64,000 nucleotides of DNA from Vicinamibacterales bacterium. GTDB lineage: Bacteria; Acidobacteriota; Vicinamibacteria; Vicinamibacterales; UBA8438. Under the pieces are notes generated by a model that worked only from the letters and a program-made list of their open reading frames with translations, was not told where the DNA came from and searched no databases. Every line of letters starts with the position of its first letter. The first letter of the stretch is position 1. Positions 17,798 through 26,924 of this stretch are shown here, one piece after another. The position numbers and the translations under genes are program-made. Location: positions 1-64,000 of the forward strand of contig CATQHX010000074.1 in assembly GCA_958296065.1 (NCBI GenBank), in the 5' to 3' direction.

Positions 17798-18680
17798 CGC
17801 GCTGGATGCGTGGACGCAGGCGCCGCAGATGGCGCCCTTCGCGCTGCTCGACGCCACGCTCGCGCTCGACTCCGACGGGAGCTGGCTGCGGCAGGCGCTG
17901 CCGCCGGTGGCGCAGCGGTTGCGCGACGCCGTCGAGACGTTCGCCAGCGACACGACCGCGGCCGCCGCCTACGCCGGGGATGTCCAGGGCTGGCTGAAGC
18001 TGACCGGCTACGCAGGCGACGCCGCCGCGACGGCCCGGGCGCTGCGCTGCCAGGCCGTCGATACCCTGACCGATGGTGGCGAGACGCTGGCCGCCGCGCA
18101 GGTCCTGACGGCCGTCAAGCCGCCGGACCTCGCGCGCCTGGGGCGGCTGCGCGAAGTGCAGGGCCGACTGGACGAGGCCGCGGAGACATTCGAGGCGGCG
18201 GACATGCCGGCCGACGCTCTGCGCAATTGGCGCACTGCCGGCAAGTAGCAGCAGGCCGTGCGGCTGGCCGAGGGACAGGAGCCCAGCGACCTGCAATGGC
18301 TCGTTGAGCTCGACACCCTAGTCCGGCGCCGACCGGCGGGTCAGCGCAAGCGCCTGACCGGCGGCGAGCGCGAGTGTCTCGTCCAACTGCTCGACACCGT
18401 CGAGCGGCTTCCCAGGAGCGGCAGGACCGCGACCGCCGCGTCGGCTCTGCCGCTCGTCATACTGCCGTCGCTCGGCCCGGGGCTGCCGCCCGGCTTCCTC
18501 GAGGCCGACGGCTTGCCGCCGGTCCCGGACAAGTCGCGCACCGGCCGGTTCTTCGGCCGGCGCGTGATGGAGTTCCAGAACTGGACGCTCGCCTCCAACG
18601 CCCGGTGGCGCTTGACCGACGAACAGTTGGCCCTGCTGTGGCAGGCCGAGTTTCCTAACTCCCGCACCCGCTACACGATG
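17798..18680 (+). pseudogene. UvrD/Rep-type helicase, C-terminal tail, right piece
   Basis: Continuation of the frame at 8800-9531 on the other side of IS21 (DAWTQAPQMAPFALLDATL). It is a helical, TPR-like tail (ARLGRLREVQGRLDEAAETF). An in-frame TAG at 18246-18248 stands where a Trp codon is likely (AGK[stop]QQAVRLAEG), after which the same frame goes on through LVELDTLVRRRPAGQRKR. Toward 18500-18680 the text changes character (RFFGRRVMEFQNWTL, LLWQAEFPNSRTRY), perhaps the start of another gene. The helicase was therefore hit by truncation, IS21 and a nonsense change. Confidence 0.65.
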
Positions 18681-18790
18681 AAGAGCGTCCGCACCGAACC
18701 CCACGCATCGGCGTCACTCCCCGACGCGCGACCAGAGAACCTGTGCCCGTCTGGATCAGCTCGCAAGGTCTTCATTCGCCGATTCCTATG

Positions 18791-19471
18791 TCACGTCCGC
18801 CTCCGCATAAAGTAGTTCTGTAAGGTTACACGACACGCAGCCTGAAATGTCTCGAAGCGATCCGTTCCGGGGCGAACCTCCTCGTGGGGTCGGCGCTTCT
18901 GTCGAGCCAACATCTTCATGACCGACGATGAAGACGTATTCGCCACGAAATAACATTCGCCGTACTGAGACTTTAGTTCTGTGTCGAGCCCGACAAATCC
19001 CCGGCCAAGGTAAAGAGGGACGTTGCCTGCCAGGAATTTACACTCGGCAAACAGAACCAACTGACTATTTCGCGGGTGGACATGGTGCCAGCGACAAAAG
19101 CTGGCCACCTCTTCAGGCAGTAATGCAACATCGCATTCATGTACAACGTCCGACTTGCCCGCAATCTTAATTCCTATATGCGCTTCGAGGGGCGGTGCGG
19201 GAGTACGCGATAGCACAAAGTGCGTAAAGTTCTGTGAACCCGTGCCGCCATAGATATTGCCCGGCGACCTTCGAAACAGAGCCGAATCCGTTGCCGTCCC
19301 ACTCATGTCACGCAACGAAACAGCCCAACCCTCTGCTTGAGCCGCCCGAACGACTCCGCACAATACATACGCTTCAAACAAATCACTAAGTTGAGACTGT
19401 TCGATAAGGCTGGTTCCACCCGGAGGAAGCATCGTTCGAATCACCTCCAGGAGGTCGTCTCTATCCGACAT
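18791..19471 (-). CDS. Predicted PD-(D/E)XK nuclease
   Basis: A 226-residue protein with the layout of a PD-(D/E)XK nuclease: an N-terminal helix with Glu33 (LFEAYVLCG), Asp114 in VHECDVALL, and Glu143-x-Lys145 in LVLFAECKFL, followed by LYLGRGFVGLDTEL. It has no other domain. Its ATG lies inside the end of the upstream gene (11-nt overlap), so the two are co-translated. GC is lower than in the surroundings. A restriction or phage-defence role is plausible from this fold and context, but I do not recognise a named family. It ends near the helicase remnant. Confidence 0.6.
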   Translation of the reverse strand: MSDRDDLLEVIRTMLPPGGTSLIEQSQLSDLFEAYVLCGVVRAAQAEGWAVSLRDMSGTATDSALFRRSPGNIYGGTGSQNFTHFVLSRTPAPPLEAHIGIKIAGKSDVVHECDVALLPEEVASFCRWHHVHPRNSQLVLFAECKFLAGNVPLYLGRGFVGLDTELKSQYGECYFVANTSSSSVMKMLARQKRRPHEEVRPGTDRFETFQAACRVTLQNYFMRRRT

Positions 19472-19883
19472 TGTTGATGTCTTTTCTAAAGCGATTCACC
19501 AGCACAGCCACGTGTTGACGTTGTTCCGAAGACGAGTTCGATACGAGCCTTCCGACCTCGTATCGAGCATCCGACTCGAGGTCTCCGAACTCAAGCCGGA
19601 GCACGCCGATGCCCTTAAGACTGCGTGTGACCTCGTCGAGCATTGGTGCAGGGTCAACCAACACACGCTCTATAGCATCGAGCGTAATACGAAGTCGTTC
19701 GGAAATGGTAAGGACGGTTGTCTCGACGAACTCGCTGGGCCGCCCTCTCGGCCGTTTCACTTTCTTCACCATAGGACTTCCTTGTCGGACACTCTCCTCG
19801 ATCTGTTCGGCCACCCAGGGCGCCTCCCTACTGAGGATGTCGAGTAGGGCCGTGTTCAGGCGTGCAGCGTCGTCGTCATCCAT
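19461..19883 (-). CDS. Small protein of unknown function, partner of the nuclease
   Basis: A 140-residue, mostly helical, charged protein (MDDDDAARLNTALLDILSRE; later VKRPRGRPSEFVETTVLTI, where GRPSEF resembles an AT-hook-like basic segment, and MLDEVTRSLKGIGVL). Its stop overlaps the start of the nuclease gene by 11 nt. Tight coupling suggests a complex partner, specificity subunit or inhibitor for the nuclease; that is inference. Confidence 0.5.
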   Translation of the reverse strand: MDDDDAARLNTALLDILSREAPWVAEQIEESVRQGSPMVKKVKRPRGRPSEFVETTVLTISERLRITLDAIERVLVDPAPMLDEVTRSLKGIGVLRLEFGDLESDARYEVGRLVSNSSSEQRQHVAVLVNRFRKDINNVG

Positions 19884-20349
19884 CGGCGAGCACTCCCATA
19901 TGCATTAGGATGCAGCATGGCGCACCGAGATCCGCCAGACGTCAAGATGTATCCATCGCGCAGTGGCGCAGAAACCATAGCTGCAAGAGGACGATAGTGG
20001 ATGAGGCAGCGTTTTGTCAAGAGAGGATCCGGCTTGGCCCTGATCTTTGTCTCAGGTAGCCAACGGTCGTCGAGGGTTCTGCCCGGTTTCGTCGGCGTAC
20101 GGTCATGCGGTACCCGGTGATCGGTCACCGTGCCGGGTAGATTCGCCAAAAGACTGCAAGCTCCAGCCCGACGTCGTGCGAGCTCCCAACAAGGCTATAG
20201 TGTCTATTTCCCGTTGGCGTGCGCTCGCCCGTCGTTCCGCCCTACGTTGTGAATCCGATGTGCACGGACTACAGGCAACATCTCAGCCAGCAGTGCTTCA
20301 GATTCGCGACTAGCAATTCGGAACCAGCTATGGTCTCAATGAGATGCTC
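19884..20349. other. Stretch with no recognisable gene
   Basis: No frame on either strand gives a protein I can recognise. It separates the overlapping nuclease pair from the truncated DUF1156 methylase and probably contains the deletion join that removed the rest of the methylase gene, along with the promoter of the nuclease pair. Confidence 0.4.
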
Positions 20350-20595
20350 GGCTGCCTCCTGCGTCTGTCGGCCGCCACTTGCCTGAAATCCACCGTCCAC
20401 AGCACGTCGCACGGATCCGGCAGTAGCAAAGCCAGGAGCACAGCCCAGCTCGACGCCAGCGGTCGGTGCGCCCACCACACATGCAGCGTCCACGGGTGGC
20501 CGTGGTGGACCGACTTCTTCCCGCGCCGCGTGCCTCGACACGACCACGATGGGGAAGTCGACCTCGGCGAGTCGCTTGCAGGCTCTGGGGATCAC
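20350..20595 (-). pseudogene. DUF1156-type DNA methylase, N-terminal stub
   Basis: The first residues read [23 protein letters not shown] in one frame; after removing one A near 20518 the next frame continues [19 protein letters not shown] then [18 protein letters not shown]. This is the hallmark start of DUF1156 adenine-specific methylases (normally KSIRHGHPSTLHLWWARRP). Only about 80 residues remain. The GTG start overlaps the stop of the HEPN-like gene as GTGA (20592-20595), so the methylase was translationally coupled to it. The catalytic part is gone. Confidence 0.75.
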
Positions 20596-21434
20596 GATAG
20601 GTCCTCAATCTCCTTCATCCACGCCGGCACGGGTTCCGAACCACCAACCCGCAACGACCCGTCGTTTGCGCGCTCAAGACAGAACCCTCCGATGGACCCG
20701 ATAATTTCCGCTGACATCGTAAGGCAATGATCGATGAACGTCTGCGACATATAGAACATCCAGGGTCTATTGTCGGTCTCTGACTTGGAGAACCAATCTG
20801 TAGGCCAGCCTGAAGTCGTCAGCTCTGATTGAAACTTCTCGCGTTCCTTGATCGGCCACTCGAACCCGCAGTGGAACATCTTATTCCGATATGCGAACAG
20901 CGCCGACAACGTGGGGGTAAGTTTCGCCGCAAGAGCGTTTGGCAGATGTGCCTTAAGGTCTGTCGCGTCAATAAGTTGCACCATTCCCTTGACCAGACTC
21001 TTTGTCCACTCTCCGTCCTTGTTCAGTACCCAGTGGCAGTCCCAGGTCCTCCGGTTCACGTTTTGCAGCCTGTAGTGCGTAGTAAGTGGCGGAAGTCCTA
21101 TTGCTAAACGTCCTACCTCTTGAAATGTGTGATCAAATACGGATTCAATTAAAGGTGCGATCATTCCCACCGCGGCCATACTGTGTGCAGCATCCTGATA
21201 GATGCTCTGATGCACATTCTCGATCCACATATCGACTGCGTGTTCCCCGGACGTGCGTCTGGCCAGACTCTCCATCTTCTTGATCGTGGCCTCGATTTCC
21301 ATCTCTGCTTGTCGGTGACTGTCGAGAAGTCCTATAACTGCTATCAACTGCGACTCGTAGTCCAACCTCGGCATCAGGAGAACTGCTGCATCTCTTCTCT
21401 CGTCTTCCGTGTTCAACCAGTTGATGATTTCCAT
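20592..21434 (-). CDS. HEPN-like protein, predicted RNase
   Basis: A 280-residue, largely helical protein. I took the ATG at 21434 (MEIINWLN) because AAGGA lies 8-12 nt upstream; an upstream ATG at 21461 is also open. The motif ALFAYRNKMFHCGFEWP holds Arg-Asn-x3-His at residues 183-188, the RNxxxH active-site pattern of HEPN ribonucleases and toxins. It lies about 100 nt after the NERD gene and overlaps the DUF1156 methylase start by 4 nt, so it belongs to that operon. An RNA-cutting abortive-infection role is inferred, not shown. Confidence 0.55.
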   Translation of the reverse strand: MEIINWLNTEDERRDAAVLLMPRLDYESQLIAVIGLLDSHRQAEMEIEATIKKMESLARRTSGEHAVDMWIENVHQSIYQDAAHSMAAVGMIAPLIESVFDHTFQEVGRLAIGLPPLTTHYRLQNVNRRTWDCHWVLNKDGEWTKSLVKGMVQLIDATDLKAHLPNALAAKLTPTLSALFAYRNKMFHCGFEWPIKEREKFQSELTTSGWPTDWFSKSETDNRPWMFYMSQTFIDHCLTMSAEIIGSIGGFCLERANDGSLRVGGSEPVPAWMKEIEDLS

Positions 21435-21540
21435 GTTCCCTATCCTTAACCCCGGTGCCACCGCGTCACTTGATGCGTGACAAGCCCAAACTACTGATGG
21501 CAGGCCTGTCCACCGTTACACGAAACACCAAGCACGGCGG

Positions 21541-23340
21541 CTATTTGCGAGTGGACCAGTCTTTCACCATTTTGTCCATCACTGGGTCCTGCTTCCAATT
21601 TCCTACAACTTCTGCAACCAGCCGAATGCCCCCGTCGGGGGCCAATGCGAGGCCATACCATACGTCCGCTCGTGCTACATACTTTCTAACTTCGCAGTGC
21701 ATCCGCAACTTAGACCCCGCCTCATGGTTCAGAGTTCGATTGCAATGCACTGTTAGACCGGTCGACGATCCGGACACGCTGATCACCATGTTGTGACCGA
21801 GACCATCCTCATCGGTGCGCTTCAGTACTTCCCTAATACACTCATTGATCTTGCAGATCGTATCCTCACCCAGCTCCAAGAGCATTAGTCCAAGGTTGAG
21901 TGCTACTGGTTCTGCTTTGCTCTCAATCTCAGAGACTATACTGTCGAAGGGCGTGCCCGCAAACCGTGTCAAGATACCGTCTGGCGTCGCGGCTCCCGGA
22001 ACACCCTCACGGCGAACCGCCATGGCTAAATCAAGATCTAAGGACACGTCGTCTTGAAGAAGTGCCAGATCCACGTTGCTTTCGAACCAGAGATTCTTTT
22101 TCAAATGATACGATAAGACAACGTGCTCATGACTCGCCATTATTCTATCGCTATGCCAGGCACGAAAACTAAGATAGCTCAACATCCTGAGGGGCGACCT
22201 GAGCATTTCCGTAATCGCATCCAGTGCAAATATGTCGGTAACTAGCGGTTGCACGATGCGTTCAGTAGGTTGCGCATTCAGGAAGTGCCGAGCCTGGAAT
22301 GCCAAAGCGGGGTAGTGATCGGCAACAATCGCCACAGGGAAGACCGTGCCCGGCCGCCCTCTTAGTGCAACCGTTCTCCCGTCCTTGCTGCGCAAATGCA
22401 CCGTCTGATCGCCAAGTAGATTTGCGCACGAGAGCGACTGGTCGACGGCATGCTGTATTGCCCTCTTGAAATCGTCCTGCAACGCCCGATCGTTTCCTTT
22501 CCTGGCCTCAAGCGTCAGCCGTTTCGACTTTGCTTGCAGTACGATGACACGGTCGCCGAAGACCACTAGCACATCAATCTCGCCTAGCGTCTCGCCCTTA
22601 CCTCTGCGGATCTCAACGTTCTGGAATACCCGGTCAGGTCCGAATACCAGTGACAGCCGTTCGGCCGCAAACGACTCCGCAAAATCACCGCGATGGCGGA
22701 GCGCCTCGGAAGCGTATGACTCATCATCACACATCCAATAGAATGGCACTTCGTAGAGTGCTTCCGATACGCTGTAATACTGCAGAAGCATGATCTCGCC
22801 AGGTGCTTTTCGGATAAACGGGTAAGCATATGCTGCGTTAAATGCGCTCAGTGACGTGAAGGTCACATTTCGTTCACTGTCAGGTAGCGTGAACGCATCT
22901 ATGAACGCTTCGACATCGTCGACAGGTTCGTCAATATGGGAGGCAAGTTCTTCGCAGGAGAAGGTGAATCCCGGGAGCAGTGTCCATTCCGTTTGTGGCT
23001 TCCCTCGAAATGCACGTAGCGTATCATGGATCCGTTGGCTCAGAATATCTGCGATGCCGACACACATGGAGCGGCCGATTGTCAAGTCGATAGCTTTGTT
23101 CTTTGACAGCCACGCAGAGTCAGCATCGTACTTACGAGAGGCGAGGTCACGATACTGGAAGGGGTATGCGGACTCTCCACTATAGAATATCGGCTCCCTG
23201 AGAAAGCTACCGAATGTGAATGGGTCGGGGTCGGCAGAAGGAGCACTACCGGCATCTACGTGGCCCGGCGGAGGTGGCATCATCGTTTGGTGAAGTTCTT
23301 CCAATAGGGCGTCCGCCCGCTGGATGTAGTCAGAAAGAAC
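21541..23340 (-). pseudogene. NERD-type nuclease, large C-terminal part (split by IS)
   Basis: Main part of a gene of about 670 codons cut by the ISKra4-type element. From SDYIQRADALLEELHQ it runs to a nuclease-like core in the middle: LGEIDVLVVFGDRVIVLQAKS, the NERD arrangement of Asp and Gln/Glu-x-Lys, with Gln instead of Glu. C-terminal residues are unassigned. Removing the element and one AGAAC repeat joins PGPEVL (from 26129-26370) to SDYIQRAD in frame, so the gene was intact before insertion. It is the first gene of a minus-strand row with the HEPN-like and DUF1156 genes. GC is low for the window. Confidence 0.75.
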
Positions 23341-23400
23341 TTGGGTGTGGCTCTTCTTCGTCGACGGCCCAAGGGGCTTCTGCAAGCGGCATGGCAAGAG

Positions 23401-24987
23401 CTACTTGACGCGTCGAAGGCGTGGTGGAGAGGGCGGCGGGGGCGGCTCGCTGACCGGCGGGGCTGTCCGCGCAGCGTATCGCTGGGCGTGATTCCGTTCG
23501 TATTCGCGCGCTTCGTGGAACTCCCAGTACGGATCGAAGTCGCCGCTGGCTCGTAGCGCCCGCAGCTTCAGGACTGCCTCGGCTCCCACCAGGCGCCAGC
23601 GGGCACCGGTCAAATCCATCCGGTCGCGGACCAGGTACCGGCACGCCCCTTCGATGACGCCAGTGGCGATGGGATAGCCCGCCGCGAGGTAGAGGTCGTA
23701 GTGCAGATACGGCGCGTACTTCTGCAGGTAGTCGGCGCACGTATCGACCGGCTTGCGGGTGTCCTTCGACAGGCCGGCGACGGTCGCCGCACGCCGCATC
23801 GCCGCCGCCACCCGGCTGGCCTTGCCCTCGAGAATGCTCTGCACGCGCGTCCAGGCCCAATGCGCCGCATCGGGGCTCCCCTCGCGATGGAACACATGCG
23901 CCGCCTTCCAGACGTACTCGACCACGTGGATGATGTCGAGTATCACCGTTACGTCCACGCCGTAGGCGGCGGCGCTCGCTTCCACCAGGTCGAGCTGCGT
24001 CTCGGCGCCGTCGACGAGCACGACCCAGCGCTTGACGTGCTCGGGGTCGTGGCGCTCGGCTTCCAGCGTCGCCTCGGCAACCACCTCCCAGGGCTCGCGT
24101 TGCAGGCTCGCCCAGACCCGCTTGGCCACCGGGCGGGGCCGCACGAGCGGGGGCTTCGCGCCCGGCTGTCGTGGCATCAGGCTCCGCAGGAACTCCTCGG
24201 GGCTGCGCACCAACGGCGCCGTCGTGTAGACGGCGGCCACCGTCGCCATGCGCTTGGCGTTCTTCTTCTCGCCCGGCTTCAGGCGCTGGAACAGGGAGAG
24301 CGGCTCCCGTTGCTGCCGGCGCTTCTCGGCCGCCCGCCGCGTCGCCTCGCGCAGGTCCTCGCGATGCAGCACCACACCCTTGCCGTCGAAGGTGAGCACG
24401 ACGACCGACCCCTCGGGGGGCGGCTCGCCCGTCGCCGCACGGCGCGCCTCGTAGAAGGCGTCGAAGTCCTCGGCCGCACGAGCCACCAACTGTTCCGCCT
24501 GACGCTTGGGCACTTCGGCCCCGGTACTGCGAGACAGGTCGAACAGCGCTTCGTCGAACGACCGCGAGGCGGCCGCCTCGGCCACCCGCCGGCGCACCTC
24601 CAGCGAGTAACGCTCAGCCGGCAGGTTCAGCGCGGCATCGAGCGGATGCAGACTGTCATGACCGGGACGCGCGTAGCCCACGCGCTCGACCGCCACGGTG
24701 CCGAAGGTCGTCTCGATGCGGCGTTCGTGCACGCGCCGTTGCGAGCGCTCGACACCGTCGGCCCCCGTGACCGGACCGGCGGCCTCCCCCGGACTGCGCT
24801 GTTCGAGGTGCCCCTGCAGGAGCTTGCGCATCAACTCCTGCCCCCGCCGCTGCAACTCCCGTTCGAGGTTGCTCTCGCTCATCTGTTGTGCTTCGCGCGA
24901 AGAAAGGTAGGCTTTGGCCTCGGCGAAGGCGGCCTCGGCCGCCGCATACGGCGCCGGGGCGGGGGGAGTGGGGACAACGGCTCGCAT
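23401..24987 (-). CDS. ISKra4-family transposase
   Basis: A complete 528-residue transposase. It shows the ISKra4 pattern VVVLTFDGKGVVLHREDLRE (first catalytic Asp in TFDGKG), the GEKKNAKRMATVAAVYT segment, a second acidic site in VVLVDGAETQLD followed by VILDIIHVVEYVW, and the conserved end GYPIATGVIEGACRYLVRDR with its Glu. The C-terminus is proline rich. It starts 3 nt after the stop of the DUF4338 gene, so expression is coupled. Confidence 0.85.
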   Translation of the reverse strand: MRAVVPTPPAPAPYAAAEAAFAEAKAYLSSREAQQMSESNLERELQRRGQELMRKLLQGHLEQRSPGEAAGPVTGADGVERSQRRVHERRIETTFGTVAVERVGYARPGHDSLHPLDAALNLPAERYSLEVRRRVAEAAASRSFDEALFDLSRSTGAEVPKRQAEQLVARAAEDFDAFYEARRAATGEPPPEGSVVVLTFDGKGVVLHREDLREATRRAAEKRRQQREPLSLFQRLKPGEKKNAKRMATVAAVYTTAPLVRSPEEFLRSLMPRQPGAKPPLVRPRPVAKRVWASLQREPWEVVAEATLEAERHDPEHVKRWVVLVDGAETQLDLVEASAAAYGVDVTVILDIIHVVEYVWKAAHVFHREGSPDAAHWAWTRVQSILEGKASRVAAAMRRAATVAGLSKDTRKPVDTCADYLQKYAPYLHYDLYLAAGYPIATGVIEGACRYLVRDRMDLTGARWRLVGAEAVLKLRALRASGDFDPYWEFHEAREYERNHAQRYAARTAPPVSEPPPPPSPPRLRRVK

Positions 24988-24990
24988 CGC

Positions 24991-25884
24991 TCAGCTCTCC
25001 CGCAACCGCTGCTGCGCATGCCGGACCACAGGATAAACCAGGACCGTCTTGGGCGCCTCGCCACCACGGCGACCGTGCCGGTCCATGCGACCGCGACCGC
25101 TGGTCGAGCCCAACGCGATAAAGTTGGCGGCGCGGTAGCAACCCCCGTGGTGGCGGCGCGCATCCACCAGCGTTTCCACCAGCCAGGGCTCGACGTGGTA
25201 ACGGCGCGGCCAGTCCACCGCCAACTGCGAGAGACCGCGCGCCAGAACGGCGCTGGCCAGGTTCTTCACCCCGACCCACGGCAGCAACAGGAAGCGGCTG
25301 TTGTTGACCACGTGCTGCAGATTCCGCGCCCGAGTCCGATCATCCCAGCCGACCCAGCGGTCCCGGACCGCCATGCGCCACGCCGGACTGGAGAACTGCA
25401 GGCAGCCGACCACCGCCCCCTGAGGCCGCGACGCAAACACCAGATAGCGCAGGTGAGCGCCGAACGGGACCGTGTGCCCAAGGTAGTGGTAGCGTCCCAC
25501 CAACTCCCGGAACTGCAGGCGCTGGGCGGGCTCGCGCACCAACTCGACCGCCAGCGGCTCGACATCGCGCACGCTGCCGACCAGCGGGAGCCCCGGCTCC
25601 CCGGCCGCCGTCCGGGGAACGCGGGTGACCGAACCGAGTGCGCGGCCCCGGCGCTTGGCAGGCAGCTCCAGCGCACCCTCCGCGTCGAGCCGCTCGAGGA
25701 ACTCCCGGCACTCCCGCGCCTTCAGCCGCCCGTTCGGGCGCCGCCACCGCAACAACTCGCACACCGTGCGCGCCAGCTCCATCCGGCTCAGACCCGAACA
25801 CTCCCGCACGACCTCGCGGATCAACGTCATCTCCTGCACGCCGAACGCACGGCCCGAGAATCGCGTCGTCGCCACGGTCGTCAC
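24991..25884 (-). CDS. DUF4338 (DruA-like) protein carried by the IS
   Basis: A 297-residue protein, start taken at GTG 25884 (VTTVATTRFSG) with GGGAG upstream. It has the DUF4338 core: LVGRYHYLGHTVPFGAHLRY, VVGCLQFSSPAWRMAVRD, and NNSRFLLLPWVGVKNLAS, then VDARRHHGGCYRAANF. DUF4338 is also the domain of DruA from Druantia defence. Here it lies inside precise insertion-sequence boundaries and next to the transposase, so it is best read as an IS-encoded factor rather than a Druantia component. Confidence 0.8.
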   Translation of the reverse strand: MTTVATTRFSGRAFGVQEMTLIREVVRECSGLSRMELARTVCELLRWRRPNGRLKARECREFLERLDAEGALELPAKRRGRALGSVTRVPRTAAGEPGLPLVGSVRDVEPLAVELVREPAQRLQFRELVGRYHYLGHTVPFGAHLRYLVFASRPQGAVVGCLQFSSPAWRMAVRDRWVGWDDRTRARNLQHVVNNSRFLLLPWVGVKNLASAVLARGLSQLAVDWPRRYHVEPWLVETLVDARRHHGGCYRAANFIALGSTSGRGRMDRHGRRGGEAPKTVLVYPVVRHAQQRLRES

Positions 25885-26128
25885 AGCAGCGTCTCCCTTC
25901 CCACGGCACCGTAGCAAAACGCCCCGCAAATGTCCAGAGGGGGCGCGCCGGAGGGAACCGACCGACGCGCCAGGCGCGGTGATCAGATCGGGCTGGCTGC
26001 CCGAAAGAGGCGGGTGGGCGCTGTCCGGAGTTCTGTCCCCGCGAAAATGAACAGAAAAGGAACCGTCCGCGGGCGAAAATGCCTATGAACAGGGGAGAAA
26101 ACGGTTAACGAAGAAGAGCCACACCCAA

Positions 26129-26370
26129 AGAACTTCAGGTCCAGGGAGAGAGAACTCGATCGGCCCGCGCATAGCAAGACCGATGAGAGTTGTAATCTCC
26201 GTGCGGATCAGGTGCGACCGGGAGCGCATGGAGGCCAAGTCCTCTGAGGATAGATCGCCGGCGAATCCAACGACGGTATCGCGGAGACAGATTGTGGCCA
26301 CGGCGTGTAGAAAGCCCTTCGAAATACAGAGGGAGGCCAAGTCGTCGAAGACGGTCTGCTCGGCGCGCAT
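26129..26370 (-). pseudogene. NERD-type nuclease, N-terminal part (split by IS)
   Basis: The first 80 residues of the split gene: MRAEQTVFDDLASLC, GFLHAVATICLRDTVVGF, HLIRTEITTLIGLAMRG and FSLPGPEVL. The frame then runs into the IS end. Its continuation is at 21541-23340 (see there). The start ATG at 26370 is the only good one; spacing to a ribosome site is not obvious. Confidence 0.75.
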
Positions 26371-26924
26371 CGGTTGATGATACCCGACCCGCCAGCGGAG
26401 AATCAGGCGGCCCGACCGGGTGGGTGGGCTATTCGTGGCCGCCCTGTTCAGTAGCGCGGCGAACGGGCGCCGAGGCGGCCGACACGCGTGGTACGGCGCC
26501 GGCCCAGACGCGGAGCGCGTGGCAGCCCAGAGCCTGGAGGCGGCGCAGGCCGATTCCTCGTACGGCGGAAGCGGCAGGCTCTACCGCGCATCGATCGAGC
26601 CGGAGACGCTCGCGTACGGGCCGGGCTGAAGGGAGGCGATGCCGGCTACGACGGCGTCTTGCCCGTCAACCGAGCCATGTCTCGCACCAGCCGGTCAGGC
26701 GGACCTGGCCGGCGGCGCACTGGAATCAAATCGGGTCGCATATGCGTTGTTGCGCCGGGAGGTTGCCCGGTTGCGCAGAGGGGGCGGCGAGGGCTGAGGG
26801 TCCAGGCGGCCGAGATTCGCCGGCTGCACAAGGTTCTGACGTGACGTCCCAGGCCCGTGATTCCTGGGCTCGCGCCCGCGAACGTGGCAACATAGTTTCC
26901 GTCACCGTCCCAATGGCTGGCTAG
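26371..26924. other. Stretch between NERD gene and IS copy 2, no gene recognised
   Basis: High-GC, with only short uninterpretable frames on both strands. It probably holds the promoter of the NERD-HEPN-DUF1156 row near 26371-26450 and remnants of a decayed gene further right. A short charged segment (LLRREVARLRRG, plus strand near 26750) resembles transposase orfA coiled coils but is too short to call. Confidence 0.35.

Larger units (their letters stand above)
23341..26128 (-). mobile_element. ISKra4-type insertion sequence with DUF4338 gene
   Basis: Both ends are visible: TTGGGTGTGG at 23341 and its reverse complement ending at 26128, with the inverted repeats matching perfectly for 21 bases. 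A 5-bp duplication AGAAC flanks the element (23336-23340 and 26129-26133). Length 2788 bp. It contains two genes on the minus strand, DUF4338 then transposase, 3 bp apart. It splits the NERD gene. Confidence 0.9.

Noticed and set aside
24991-25884. A Druantia defence system based on the DruA-like protein
   Set aside because: The gene is inside exact IS ends next to a transposase; no other Druantia gene (such as the large DruE-type helicase) is present.
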